From CAWCDJ01 sp963836015 (lineage in GTDB: Bacteria; Acidobacteriota; Terriglobia; Bryobacterales; Bryobacteraceae), in the NCBI GenBank assembly GCA_963836015.1, contig CAWIIF010000004.1:1674001-1738000 (forward strand): a DNA stretch of 64,000 nt. The letters are read 5' to 3'. A program made the position numbers and the translations under genes. Shown in pieces: positions 1-8,380 of the stretch. Each line of letters begins with the position of its first letter. The stretch's first letter is position 1. The notes beneath the pieces are model-generated. The model saw only the letters and a list, made by a program, of their open reading frames with translations. It was not told where the DNA came from and searched no databases.

Positions 1-58
1 TGATGCGGGAAACGTCGGGCCGGCGCTCGCCGTCCGCCGTTCGCGATACACTACGGGC

Positions 59-1213
59 GTGGGTGCATTACCAATCTTCGGCGAGAACGGGAGCGCTTTG
101 GCGCCGCGAATCACCTCGCTGTTGATCAAGCCGGCGTCCGCGGTCTGTAACCTGGATTGCGAGTACTGCTTCTACCTCGACCGCGATGCCGACCCCTATA
201 AAGCCCTCCCGGCGCGGCGCATGACCGGGGAAACTCTCGAGCGCCTGGTCGATACCTATCTCTTTTATTCGTATCCGAACGGCATCTTTGCGTTCCAGGG
301 CGGCGAGCCGACCCTGGCGGGCCTGCCGTTCTTCGAGAATCTGGTGAAGCTTCAGCAGCAGTACGGGCGCAACGGGCAATCCGTCAGCAATTCGCTCCAG
401 ACCAACGCCGTACTGCTCGACCAGGGATGGTGCGACCTGTTCCGCTCGTACAACTGGCTGCTGGGCGTATCCCTCGACGGGCCGCAGGAGATCAACGATC
501 TCTACCGGTTCAACAAGGAGCGTCGGGGAACCTGGAAGCGCGTGATGGAGAGTGTCGAGCTGCTCAAGAAGAATCGCGTGGATTTCAACATCCTCTGCGT
601 GCTCAGCCAGGCCAATGTGGAGAAGCCCAAGGAACTCTATCGTTTTTATCGCGGCATGGGCATCGACAATATCCAGTTCATTCCACTGGCCGAATTCGAC
701 GGTTTGGGGAACCCCCTGCCGTTCACCATCACCCCGGCGCAGTATGGGCGCTTTCTTTGCGATCTGTTCGAGCTGTGGTGGCCCGACCGCCGCAAAGTGA
801 GGATCCGCATGTTCGACAACATCGCGGAGGCCGTTGCCGGGCAGAAGCCGAGCACCTGCACGATGCACGAGACCTGCGACAGCTACGTGGTGGTGGAATA
901 CAACGGCGATGTGTACCCTTGCGACTTCTTCGTGGAAGGCGGCTGGAAGCTGGGCAATATCACACTCGATTCGTGGCCCGAGATCGCGCGCCGCACGAAG
1001 CGCTACAGTTTCGCCTCCAAGAAGACGCTGGCCCACGCGGACTGCCAGGTCTGCGAGTATCAGTCGATCTGCCATGGCGGCTGCCCGAAGTTCCGGCACG
1101 GCCCGCACAAGCGGTTCGACGACCTGGACTATTTCTGCGAAGCGTACAAGATGATCTACGCCCGCTCCACCGGTCCGCTGCGGGAAGAAGTTCGCAAGCT
1201 GCTGGCGCGATGA
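59..1213 (+). CDS. Anaerobic sulfatase-maturating enzyme-like radical SAM/SPASM protein
   Basis: The 384-residue product starts at a GTG and carries the radical SAM CX3CX2C motif (C30, C34, C37; CNLDCEYC) for the SAM-cleaving 4Fe-4S cluster. The C-terminal half has a SPASM cysteine set: C-T-M-H-E-T-C, then YPCDFF, then CQVCEYQSICHGGC. Length and layout match the anSME family, which oxidises a Cys or Ser of type I sulfatases to formylglycine in the cytoplasm. No sulfatase is visible in this window, so the substrate is not shown; another SPASM peptide modifier is possible. The next gene begins 6 bp downstream and may be co-transcribed. Confidence 0.85.
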   Translation: MGALPIFGENGSALAPRITSLLIKPASAVCNLDCEYCFYLDRDADPYKALPARRMTGETLERLVDTYLFYSYPNGIFAFQGGEPTLAGLPFFENLVKLQQQYGRNGQSVSNSLQTNAVLLDQGWCDLFRSYNWLLGVSLDGPQEINDLYRFNKERRGTWKRVMESVELLKKNRVDFNILCVLSQANVEKPKELYRFYRGMGIDNIQFIPLAEFDGLGNPLPFTITPAQYGRFLCDLFELWWPDRRKVRIRMFDNIAEAVAGQKPSTCTMHETCDSYVVVEYNGDVYPCDFFVEGGWKLGNITLDSWPEIARRTKRYSFASKKTLAHADCQVCEYQSICHGGCPKFRHGPHKRFDDLDYFCEAYKMIYARSTGPLREEVRKLLAR

Positions 1214-1219
1214 CCATTT

Positions 1220-1639
1220 ATGCATCCGAATGCGTTTATCGGCAGGCCCGAGCCGCCTGCCGAAGCGGATTTGGAATCCGCACTGGGCCCTGCCAAGGCG
1301 CTCTGGGACCAACTGCTCGCCGCGCTGGCGAGTGACCTTGACGTAACCACCCGGGAATGGAACTCTTACTCGCGCAAAGCCGGTTGGGCCATGCGCTTGA
1401 AGCGCGGTGCGCGCGCTATCGTCTATTTATCGCCGGGACGCGGCTGTTTTACGGCATCCTTCGCTCTGGGCGATAAGGCGGTCGCGGCCGCGCGTGCGAG
1501 CGGTCTGCCGAAGCGGGTGATCCGCACCATCGACGAAGCTCGGAAATATGCGGAGGGGACGGCCGTGCGGCTGGAAGTGAAAAAGTCCGACGATCTGGCG
1601 GCGGTGCAGACGCTGGCGGAGCTGAAGGTCAGCTACTGA
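1220..1639 (+). CDS. DUF3788-like protein
   Basis: This is a 139-residue soluble protein with no signal peptide or membrane segment. The pattern of a central W-N-S-Y-S-R-K-A-G-W segment, a strand-rich middle (YLSPGRGCFTASFALG) and an IDEARKYAEGTAVRLEV tail resembles the DUF3788 family, whose function is not established. It starts 6 bp after the radical SAM gene, suggesting one transcript. The family assignment is from memory of the motif pattern and is moderately sure. Confidence 0.6.
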   Translation: MHPNAFIGRPEPPAEADLESALGPAKALWDQLLAALASDLDVTTREWNSYSRKAGWAMRLKRGARAIVYLSPGRGCFTASFALGDKAVAAARASGLPKRVIRTIDEARKYAEGTAVRLEVKKSDDLAAVQTLAELKVSY

Positions 1640-1646
1640 CCGGCTC

Positions 1647-1925
1647 CTACTGCTGCACCCAATACCGCTTCACGACGCGAAACTGCGATGGCGGCTCGCG
1701 CCTCGGCAAGTTGGTCATAAGCCACGAGAAGGCCGATGCGAGCAAAGTAAGTGTGGCGGCCGCAAAGAAGACCGGGAATTGGTTATTGACCACATTCTCG
1801 ACCTGACTCACGTATGGATCGAGCAAAGCCCGGAGGCTTGGATCCAGCCAGAAGAACATCGCGAACATCACAATTGCGAATACCATAGCTGTGATCAAAA
1901 ATAGCACACCCAGGGTAGGTTGCAA
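1647..1925 (-). CDS. Small two-helix membrane protein, hypothetical
   Basis: A 92-residue reading frame opposite and convergent to the DUF3788 gene. It contains two hydrophobic stretches, about residues 5-27 (LGVLFLITAMVFAIVMFAMF) and 50-70, joined by a polar loop, and ends in a basic tail. The first start is a TTG at 1925; an ATG at 1886 would shorten the first helix. I see no convincing ribosome binding site. It could be a real small membrane protein or a chance frame; I do not recognise a family. Confidence 0.35.
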   Translation of the reverse strand: MQPTLGVLFLITAMVFAIVMFAMFFWLDPSLRALLDPYVSQVENVVNNQFPVFFAAATLTLLASAFSWLMTNLPRREPPSQFRVVKRYWVQQ

Positions 1926-2095
1926 GCTGTCAACGGTATACTACTAGTACTGACGGTTCTCAGTACTCGAATAGTATCTCGAGTTAATCGCGGTTCATAA
2001 CTTTAGTTATGACTCTGATGCGGTTGTTCCCCCTATGTTACAAGCGCCAGAGGGGTCTGCCGATCCTCAGCAGCCGGCGCCGGCGGTGTAGTACC

Positions 2096-3100
2096 ATGCG
2101 CTCCATGGCGCTCGCGAGGAACTTCTGCCTGGTTGCGTGCATACTGGCCTGCGCGGCCGCGGCCGGCCAGGACCGGCTCGTGTTCCACGGGTCGCACGGT
2201 CCCGGGCGCGGTAAGCGCGTAGTGCTGATCAGCGGCGACGAGGAGTACCGTTCCGAGCAGATGATGCCCCAGTTGGCGCGGATCCTGGCGGAGCGCCACG
2301 GCTTCGATTGCACGGTGTTGTTCGCCATCGATCCGAAAGACGGCACGATCAACCCCGTGTTCACGGGCAATATTCCCGGACTCGAAACCCTGGATTCCGC
2401 CGACCTGGTCATCCTCTTCACGCGGTTCCGCGACCTGCCGGATTCGCAGATGAAGCATTTCGTCGACTACGTGGACTCCAGGCGGCCGATCGTCGGAATC
2501 CGGACCGCCACACACGCCTTCGACCTGAAAACCAGCCCCACCTACCGCCGGTTCAGTTGGAACAGCAAGGAATGGGATGGCGGGTTCGGCCGGCAGGTCC
2601 TGGGGGAGACGTGGATCAACCATCACGGACGGCACGGAGTGCAGAGTACGCGCGGCGTGATCGCGCCGGGGCAGGAGAGCCATCCGATCCTGCGCGGCAT
2701 CGAGAGCGGCGGCATCTGGGTGCCCACGGATGTATATAAGGTCCGCCTGCCGCTTCCCGAGGACGTCCGGCCGCTGATTCTGGGCGAGGTGCTGGCAGGG
2801 ATGAAAGCTTCCGACCCGCCGGCTCCCGGGAGTGTGAACGACCCCATGATGCCGGTGGCGTGGACCAGGACTGCGAATGGCAGGCGGGTTTTTGCGACCA
2901 CCATGGGATCGGCTCAGGATCTTTTGAACGAGGGCTTCCGGCGGCTGCTGGTGAACGCCTGTTATTGGGCGGCCGGGATGGAGAGCCGCATTCCGGCGCG
3001 GGCGGATGTCCGGCTGGTTGGGCCGTACAACCCCCTGCCCTTCGGTTTTGGCGGCTTCGCCAAAGGCCGGAAACCGGCTGACGCGCTATCGTGGAAGTGA
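2096..3100 (+). CDS. Secreted ThuA-like (trehalose utilisation domain) protein
   Basis: Starting at ATG 2096 gives a signal peptide (basic start, then FCLVACILACAAAAG, cleavage near A-G-Q) followed by a ThuA-type glutamine-amidotransferase-like fold: VVLISGDEEYRSEQ, DLVILFTRFRDLP, VGIRTATHAF and a late R-V-F-A-T-T-M-G segment. The longer frame from 2009 would put an unnatural basic extension before the signal peptide, so it was rejected. ThuA-like proteins of this type are common in acidobacterial and planctomycete carbohydrate clusters; the substrate is unknown. The stop overlaps the start of the TPR gene (TGATG arrangement at 3098-3102), so the two are translationally coupled. Confidence 0.8.
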   Translation: MRSMALARNFCLVACILACAAAAGQDRLVFHGSHGPGRGKRVVLISGDEEYRSEQMMPQLARILAERHGFDCTVLFAIDPKDGTINPVFTGNIPGLETLDSADLVILFTRFRDLPDSQMKHFVDYVDSRRPIVGIRTATHAFDLKTSPTYRRFSWNSKEWDGGFGRQVLGETWINHHGRHGVQSTRGVIAPGQESHPILRGIESGGIWVPTDVYKVRLPLPEDVRPLILGEVLAGMKASDPPAPGSVNDPMMPVAWTRTANGRRVFATTMGSAQDLLNEGFRRLLVNACYWAAGMESRIPARADVRLVGPYNPLPFGFGGFAKGRKPADALSWK

Positions 3101-3594
3101 TGAGATCGCGGGCGCGCCAATGGAGCCGGTCCGCACTGGCTATGGCGGCTCTGTTCGCCAGCTTGCCGGTGGCCGGCAGAATCCTGCTGGGCACCTGGGG
3201 ATTCGAGGGATCCACCGCGCTGGCATGCCTGTGCCTGATCCTGGGCATCTATCTGCACTTCGTCGGACGGCGGAACTCGCCGGCGCTGTCGGATCCGGCC
3301 GGCATGCTGGATGAAGCCGTCCAACTGGCGGCGGACGGGCGGACGAAACAGGCGATGCGCCTGTTGACACGCGCCATCCGGCTGAGCCCGCGCTTCTGGC
3401 AGGCGCTCGAGTTGCGCGCTCGGCTGTACCTGGCGATGGGAAATGCGGGCGGGGCCGTGACGGACCTGACGCAGGCGATCGCGCTGGCGCCCGGGGAGCC
3501 GCAGCTATACTCCTTGCGCGGTCAGGCCTACAGCGCCATGGGTAACGAAGAGGCCGCACAGAGAGACTATCGCGCGGCCCAGCCTCAACTGTAA
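3100..3594 (+). CDS. Membrane-anchored TPR protein
   Basis: The 164-residue product has two hydrophobic segments near the N-terminus (about residues 11-29 and 40-58), then two or three tetratricopeptide-like helical repeats: AVQLAADGRTKQAMRLLTRA, IRLSPRFWQALELRARLYLA and ALAPGEPQLYSLRGQAYSA. TPRs are protein-binding scaffolds, so this is probably an inner-membrane adaptor with its repeats in the cytoplasm or periplasm. ATG 3100 overlaps the ThuA stop; an in-frame GTG at 3091 is an alternative. Its 3' end overlaps the opposing gene by about 10 bp. Confidence 0.65.
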   Translation: MRSRARQWSRSALAMAALFASLPVAGRILLGTWGFEGSTALACLCLILGIYLHFVGRRNSPALSDPAGMLDEAVQLAADGRTKQAMRLLTRAIRLSPRFWQALELRARLYLAMGNAGGAVTDLTQAIALAPGEPQLYSLRGQAYSAMGNEEAAQRDYRAAQPQL

Positions 3595-5003
3595 AAGAAC
3601 TCCGCGCTGGCCGTGCAGTCGGCCGACGGCGTCAGCCTCACCCAGTGAGCCGAGAAGCCGGATGGGAAGACATGGTACGTGTAACGCGGGACGGATAGGC
3701 GCTCGTAGCTTTCCCACGAGCCATCGCCCAGGAAATCGACCTCGACGTGAACCGACACCGGCTTGTCTGCCGACAGATGCAGCACCTTTTTGTCGAAGCC
3801 GGTCATGAGAAACGGCTCGCTCGGGATTCCGCCGCGCACGGCACGCTTGCGCCACGGTCCGCCCCATCCGGCCGGTTTCCCCCATTGCCACAGATCGTCG
3901 GTCTTCCCGAACCAGATTCCGGATTGCGGCTGGCCGGCGAAGGCGTAGGCGCCGCCGTTGGGGGTCGTCTCGTTCCCGGCCACGGCGAACATGCCGCGGA
4001 ACGAACAGTAGTCGGGAATGGTGCGCAGATGCTGGCACACGGGCTTCACGCCCCAGATGCGATCCTCGAAGGCGATGGGCTGCAGCTCGTAGAACATACC
4101 GTGAATGTCCATGAGAAAGTGCTCGGTCTCGACTTCGCGGATGCGCATCCATTCGGTCTGCCAGGCGTGTTGAAAGGCGTGGCTGGCTTTCGGCAGGCGA
4201 TAGAGCTGCCAGTTGCCTTTCACCAGCGCCCGCAGCAGGACGCTCGATTCGTCCCAGCCGGTGCAGAAGATGACATTGCCCATGTTTTCGCGGCCTGCGC
4301 AATCCATGTGCGGCTTGTTGCTCAGGCGCCTCCACTGCCGGCCGTCGAACTCGAAGAGCCCGGCCTCTTTCTCGCCGTAATCGTAGAAGCCGTTGTTCGA
4401 GACCACCACGCGCCCCTGCCCGGTGAAGCCGCCCTTGAAATGCGGGCGCGCCTGCAGGCCGTTCTCCTTCACCACGTCGGCCACCAGGACGGCCTTGAGA
4501 GTCCGGACGTCCACTTCGAACAACAATCCTTCCATGGTCTGCATGTAGACGCGGTTGGCCGGATCGGTGAGATGCGACATGGTGGCAGTGAGCCGGTGGT
4601 CGCGGAAGAATTCGAGGAAGCGATGATTTCCGGCGGCGTCGATCGCGTAGGGCCCGATGAACACCTGGCTGCTGGGCGCATGCAGGAAGCGGTTGGCGTG
4701 GGTGCCGTCGTGCTGATGCACCAGCTCGGCGCGCAGCCGGTCATCGATCCGGTAAAGGCCGAGCCCCGTGCCGGTGGTACGGGTGTGGCTGTTGTAGGTG
4801 ACCGCCCACAACGATTCCGCCCACGGCATGAGCGCTCCGACTCCACATTCCGTGCGCGGCGCGGTGGAATCGGCCCGGAATCCGACATTCGGCAGCCCGG
4901 GAGTCTTTTCCGTGACCTTTCCGGTATCTTGGGCGAGGGCGGCGGCAAAAGACCCGGCCACCGAGCCGATCAACAGGCGGCGTGTGAGCATGAGAATTCC
5001 CAT
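3585..5003 (-). CDS. Secreted hypothetical protein
   Basis: ATG 5003 was chosen over the upstream 5093 frame because it is preceded by a strong ribosome binding site (AGGGAGGGGG about 7 nt upstream) and begins a signal-like sequence, LTRRLLIGSVAGSFAAALAQ, which also has a weak twin-arginine look. The 472-residue mature part is rich in Trp, Gly and His and in repeating strand patterns (WAESLWAVTYN, GLYRIDD, GLLFEVDVRTL), consistent with a beta-propeller or similar all-beta fold. I do not recognise a named family. It is divergent from the oxidoreductase gene at 5084, so the 80-bp gap probably holds both promoters. Confidence 0.65.
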   Translation of the reverse strand: MGILMLTRRLLIGSVAGSFAAALAQDTGKVTEKTPGLPNVGFRADSTAPRTECGVGALMPWAESLWAVTYNSHTRTTGTGLGLYRIDDRLRAELVHQHDGTHANRFLHAPSSQVFIGPYAIDAAGNHRFLEFFRDHRLTATMSHLTDPANRVYMQTMEGLLFEVDVRTLKAVLVADVVKENGLQARPHFKGGFTGQGRVVVSNNGFYDYGEKEAGLFEFDGRQWRRLSNKPHMDCAGRENMGNVIFCTGWDESSVLLRALVKGNWQLYRLPKASHAFQHAWQTEWMRIREVETEHFLMDIHGMFYELQPIAFEDRIWGVKPVCQHLRTIPDYCSFRGMFAVAGNETTPNGGAYAFAGQPQSGIWFGKTDDLWQWGKPAGWGGPWRKRAVRGGIPSEPFLMTGFDKKVLHLSADKPVSVHVEVDFLGDGSWESYERLSVPRYTYHVFPSGFSAHWVRLTPSADCTASAEFFYS

Positions 5004-5083
5004 TGTCCGATCCCCCTCCCTTTGTTTCAACCGTGAAAGATGATATGTAGAGGCTGAACGTAGCTGGTGGAGGAGTTCCAGGC

Positions 5084-6256
5084 ATGATGACACGACGGCA
5101 GGCGGTTTCCGGGGCGGCGGTTACGGCGCTCTCCTATTCCAGAATCCTGGGCGCGAATGATCGGATCGGGCTGGGCGTGGTAGGCACCGGCGAGCGCGGA
5201 ACCTACGTCATGACGCTCTTCCAGAAAAATGCGGATTTGGAAGTGCGGGCCCTTTGCGATGTATGGGGGGACCGCCTCGACGAAGCCCAGCAAAAGGCGC
5301 CGAACACCCGGAGGTTTGGGGACCATCGCGAGCTGCTCGCGTTAAAGGAAGTGGACGCAGTGCTGGTGGGCACACCCGACCACTGGCACCACGACGTGGC
5401 CATCGACGCCCTGCACGCGGGCAAGGACGTCTACAGCGAGAAGCCCATGTGCCGCAAGCGCGACGAGGCGCCCGACATGGTGAAAGCCGCGCGCGCTACC
5501 GGGCGGATCCTCCAGATCGGCTTGCAGCAGCGCTCCGGCCCCATCTATATCGAGCCGCTCGAGAAGTTCGTGCGGTCCGGCGCCATCGGGAAGATCAGCC
5601 ACATCGATGCGATCTGGCACGGGGGAATGCCGCGCCCGCTGCCCAAGGAGCCCGCTGAGAAGCCCGCCAACCTCGACTGGCTGCGCTTTCTAGGGCCCGT
5701 CGCCTACCGCGACTGGAGCCCCGGACAGTATCTGAACTTCCGCGCCTTCCTGGATTTCAACGGCGGCAAGATGACCGACTTCGGCCATCACTGGATGGAC
5801 GTGGTCCACATGTACATGGGCGAGCGCGCGCCGCACTCGGCGGTCTTCGCCGGCGGCATTTTCTATGACCAGCACGATGGCCGCACGGCGCCCGATACCT
5901 GCAACGCCCTCTTCGAATACGACGGCTTCACGGTGCTGTTCCAGTCGAACGCTTACTCGAGCGAGTACGGCGTCACCTTTTACGGAGACAAGGGCAAGCT
6001 CTTCGTAAACCGGAACCGCTACGATTTCACTCCGGCCGGCAGGAATCCGCAGGTGGTCACGCGCAGCATCCCGGGCGATATCACGGCCGATCACGTGCGC
6101 AATTTCCTGGATTGCTGCAAGTCCCGCAAGCGTCCGAATGCCGATGCCGCGCTCGCCGCGATTTCGGTGCTGCCTCCGCTGCTCGGCGTGCAATCCTACG
6201 AGGAGCAGCGGCGGTTGCGGTTCGATCCGGAACGGCTCGAGGTTCTTCCTTTATGA
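5084..6256 (+). CDS. Gfo/Idh/MocA-family oxidoreductase, Tat-type leader
   Basis: The leader MMTRRQAVSGAAVTALSYS resembles a twin-arginine signal, followed by the Rossmann motif GLGVVGTGERG (about residue 30) and the family EKP motif (VYSEKPMCRKRDE). The C-terminal half has the DFNGGKMTDFGHHWMDVVHM segment expected of the substrate domain. Enzymes of this family use NAD(P) to oxidise sugars or sugar-like rings, sometimes at C3 of glycosides. A GGAGGAG site precedes the ATG. The stop overlaps the DUF1080 start (ATGA), and a second family member follows, so the three genes form one operon likely acting on one exported sugar pathway. Confidence 0.88.
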   Translation: MMTRRQAVSGAAVTALSYSRILGANDRIGLGVVGTGERGTYVMTLFQKNADLEVRALCDVWGDRLDEAQQKAPNTRRFGDHRELLALKEVDAVLVGTPDHWHHDVAIDALHAGKDVYSEKPMCRKRDEAPDMVKAARATGRILQIGLQQRSGPIYIEPLEKFVRSGAIGKISHIDAIWHGGMPRPLPKEPAEKPANLDWLRFLGPVAYRDWSPGQYLNFRAFLDFNGGKMTDFGHHWMDVVHMYMGERAPHSAVFAGGIFYDQHDGRTAPDTCNALFEYDGFTVLFQSNAYSSEYGVTFYGDKGKLFVNRNRYDFTPAGRNPQVVTRSIPGDITADHVRNFLDCCKSRKRPNADAALAAISVLPPLLGVQSYEEQRRLRFDPERLEVLPL

Positions 6257-6903
6257 CGAAATGCGCTCTCCTGACCCTTGCCCTTGCCTTGCCGGCGGTC
6301 GTGCCGGCGCAGGGCATTCCGACGGGCTTTACGGACATCACGCCCGGGCCCGGCCTGAAAGGGTGGCACATCAGCCAGGTGAATCACCACGGCAATAGCA
6401 CGGCGTGGAAGGTTGAGGACGGCGTGGTCACCGGCACGCAGGACCGCAAGGACAACGGCGGAATCATTCTCACCGACAAGAAGTACAAAGACTTCGAAAT
6501 CTCGCTCGAGATGAACCCGGATTTCGGCTGCGACAGCGGCCTGTTCCTGCGCGCCGACGAGAAGGGTGACGCCTACCAGGTGATGCTCGACTACCTGCCC
6601 GGCGGGAACATGGGCGGCGTTTACGGCGAGGGCATTCAAGGTGTCAAGGGCGTGGCGGCGGATTGGGAGCCGCACTGGAAGAAGGGCGAGTGGAACGTGA
6701 TGCGGGCACGCATCGAAGGGGCTGCGCCGCACATTCAGGTTTGGATGAACGGCGTCCAGATCACCGACTGGACGGATACCGCCAACCACGCTGCGGGCGG
6801 CGCCGCCGACGGCATGATCGCCCTGCAGATTCACGGCGGCAGCCGCTGCACGCCGGACAAGTTTCATCGTTTCCGCAATGTCGCAGTCAAAGAGCTGCCT
6901 TGA
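6253..6903 (+). CDS. Secreted DUF1080 (3-keto-disaccharide hydrolase-like) protein
   Basis: ATG 6253 lies inside the stop of the preceding gene (ATGA) and gives a clean signal peptide (MTKCALLTLALALPAVVPAQ). The 216-residue protein carries the DUF1080 lectin-like beta-sandwich: GWHISQVNHHG, WKVEDGVVTG, DFEISLEMNPDFGCDSGLFLRA and an ending FHRFRNVAVKELP. Members of this domain family have been linked to cleavage of 3-keto glycosides produced by Gfo/Idh/MocA enzymes, which fits its position between two such genes. A longer reading upstream (from 6112) was rejected because it overlaps the oxidoreductase in another frame. Confidence 0.88.
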   Translation: MTKCALLTLALALPAVVPAQGIPTGFTDITPGPGLKGWHISQVNHHGNSTAWKVEDGVVTGTQDRKDNGGIILTDKKYKDFEISLEMNPDFGCDSGLFLRADEKGDAYQVMLDYLPGGNMGGVYGEGIQGVKGVAADWEPHWKKGEWNVMRARIEGAAPHIQVWMNGVQITDWTDTANHAAGGAADGMIALQIHGGSRCTPDKFHRFRNVAVKELP

Positions 6904-6912
6904 GGTTTGGAT

Positions 6913-8283
6913 ATGGCCTATAACGTTTCGAGACGTCATTTCTTTTTCGGTACCCTGCTGGCCGGAGCAGTTCCCACCGGCGGTTTCGGCAGTACCGCTT
7001 CGCTGCAGCGGCTGGGGTACAAATCGCCCAACGAGAAACTGAACATCGCGGCCATCGGCGCGGGCGGCAAGGGCGCCAGCGACATTGCGGGATGCTCGGC
7101 CGAAAACATCGTCGCCATGGCGGACCCGGACGCGAAGCGCGCCGAAAAGACCTTCGCCGCCTATCCCAAGACGCCGAAGTACAAAGATTTCCGACGCATG
7201 TTCGACGCCGAGACCAAGAACATCGACGCCGTGCTGGTATCCTGTCCGGATCACATGCACGCCACCGCCGCCATGTGGGCCATGGAGCGCGGCAAGCACG
7301 TATACTGTCAGAAACCGCTGACCCGCACGGTGTGGGAAGCGCAGCAGTTGACCCTGGCGGCCGAAAAGTACGGCGTCGCCACGCAGATGGGCAACCAGGG
7401 CTATTCGCAGGTAGGCGCGCGCGAGGCCTGCGAGATCATCTGGAATGGCGATATCGGCAACGTGACCGAAGTCCACGCCTGGACCAACCGCCCCGACCCG
7501 TACTGGCCGCAGGGCCCCGACGTGGTTCCGAAAGAGGCGCCCGTGCCGGACACGCTGGATTGGGACGCCTGGCTCGGCGGCTCCGAAATGCGCCCGTACA
7601 GCCCGGCATATGCGCCGCACAACTGGCGCGCGTTTCCGGATTTCGGCTGCGGCGCCATCGGCGACATGGCCTGTCACATCCTGGGCACTCCCAATATGGC
7701 GATGCGGCTGGTGCCGCCCACCAGCGTGGAGTGCATCAAGATGGAGGGCAAAGCCAAATACACGTTCCCCTACCGCACGGCGGTGCGCTTCGACTTTCCG
7801 GCGCGCGGCGCGTTCCCCGCGCTCAAGCTGTTCTGGTACGACCGGCTCGCCGCCCAGCCCAAATTCGAGGGCGTTCCCGAAGGCGAGCTGCTCGGCGACG
7901 ACGATGTCAATGGCAGTCTCTTCATCGGCGACAAGGGGATGGTCACCACGGGGTGTTACGGCGAGCGGACGCGCCTGGTGCCCGCCTCGAAGATGAAGGA
8001 CTACAAGATGCCCCCGCAGGTGCTGCCGCGCAGTCCCGGACCGCCGGAAGACTGGGTGCGCGCCCACTACCGCGACTGGATCCGCGCCGCCAAGGGAGGC
8101 GTACCTTCCTGCTCGAATTTCAGCGTCGCCGGACCGTTCGTGCAGTGGATGCTGCTGGGCGTCATCGCCATGCGGGTGGAAGGCAAGCTTCTGTGGGACG
8201 CGCAGAAGATGCGCATCACCAACAACGAAGAAGCCAACCAGTATCTGAGGCCCAAATTCCGCAAGGGCTGGAAGTTCGCGTAA
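6913..8283 (+). CDS. Gfo/Idh/MocA-family oxidoreductase, Tat-exported
   Basis: ATG 6913 follows the DUF1080 stop by 9 bp; a TTG two codons earlier is less likely. The leader NVSRRHFFFGTLLAGAVPTGG is a classic twin-arginine signal. The Rossmann region reads AAIGAGGKGASD and the usual EKP is QKP here (VYCQKPLTRTVWEA). A later LDWDAWLGGSEMRPYSPAYA segment and GCGAIGDMACHILG are typical of the large secreted branch of the family. It is about 456 residues long. Probably a periplasmic sugar oxidoreductase working with the two preceding genes. Confidence 0.88.
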   Translation: MAYNVSRRHFFFGTLLAGAVPTGGFGSTASLQRLGYKSPNEKLNIAAIGAGGKGASDIAGCSAENIVAMADPDAKRAEKTFAAYPKTPKYKDFRRMFDAETKNIDAVLVSCPDHMHATAAMWAMERGKHVYCQKPLTRTVWEAQQLTLAAEKYGVATQMGNQGYSQVGAREACEIIWNGDIGNVTEVHAWTNRPDPYWPQGPDVVPKEAPVPDTLDWDAWLGGSEMRPYSPAYAPHNWRAFPDFGCGAIGDMACHILGTPNMAMRLVPPTSVECIKMEGKAKYTFPYRTAVRFDFPARGAFPALKLFWYDRLAAQPKFEGVPEGELLGDDDVNGSLFIGDKGMVTTGCYGERTRLVPASKMKDYKMPPQVLPRSPGPPEDWVRAHYRDWIRAAKGGVPSCSNFSVAGPFVQWMLLGVIAMRVEGKLLWDAQKMRITNNEEANQYLRPKFRKGWKFA

Positions 8284-8380
8284 GGCCGATTCCGAACCTG
8301 ATCGTGTATGATGTTTTACGCGCGCTCAGGCGGCCACTTTACAACCGTTTCGGCGCTTGGGAATGAGAGGGGATCGGATC

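Noticed and set aside
2009..2095. N-terminal extension of the ThuA-like protein
   Set aside because: The extension is basic and precedes a proper signal peptide that begins at ATG 2096.
6112..6252. N-terminal extension of the first DUF1080 protein
   Set aside because: It overlaps the upstream oxidoreductase in another frame and lies before a clear signal peptide at 6253.
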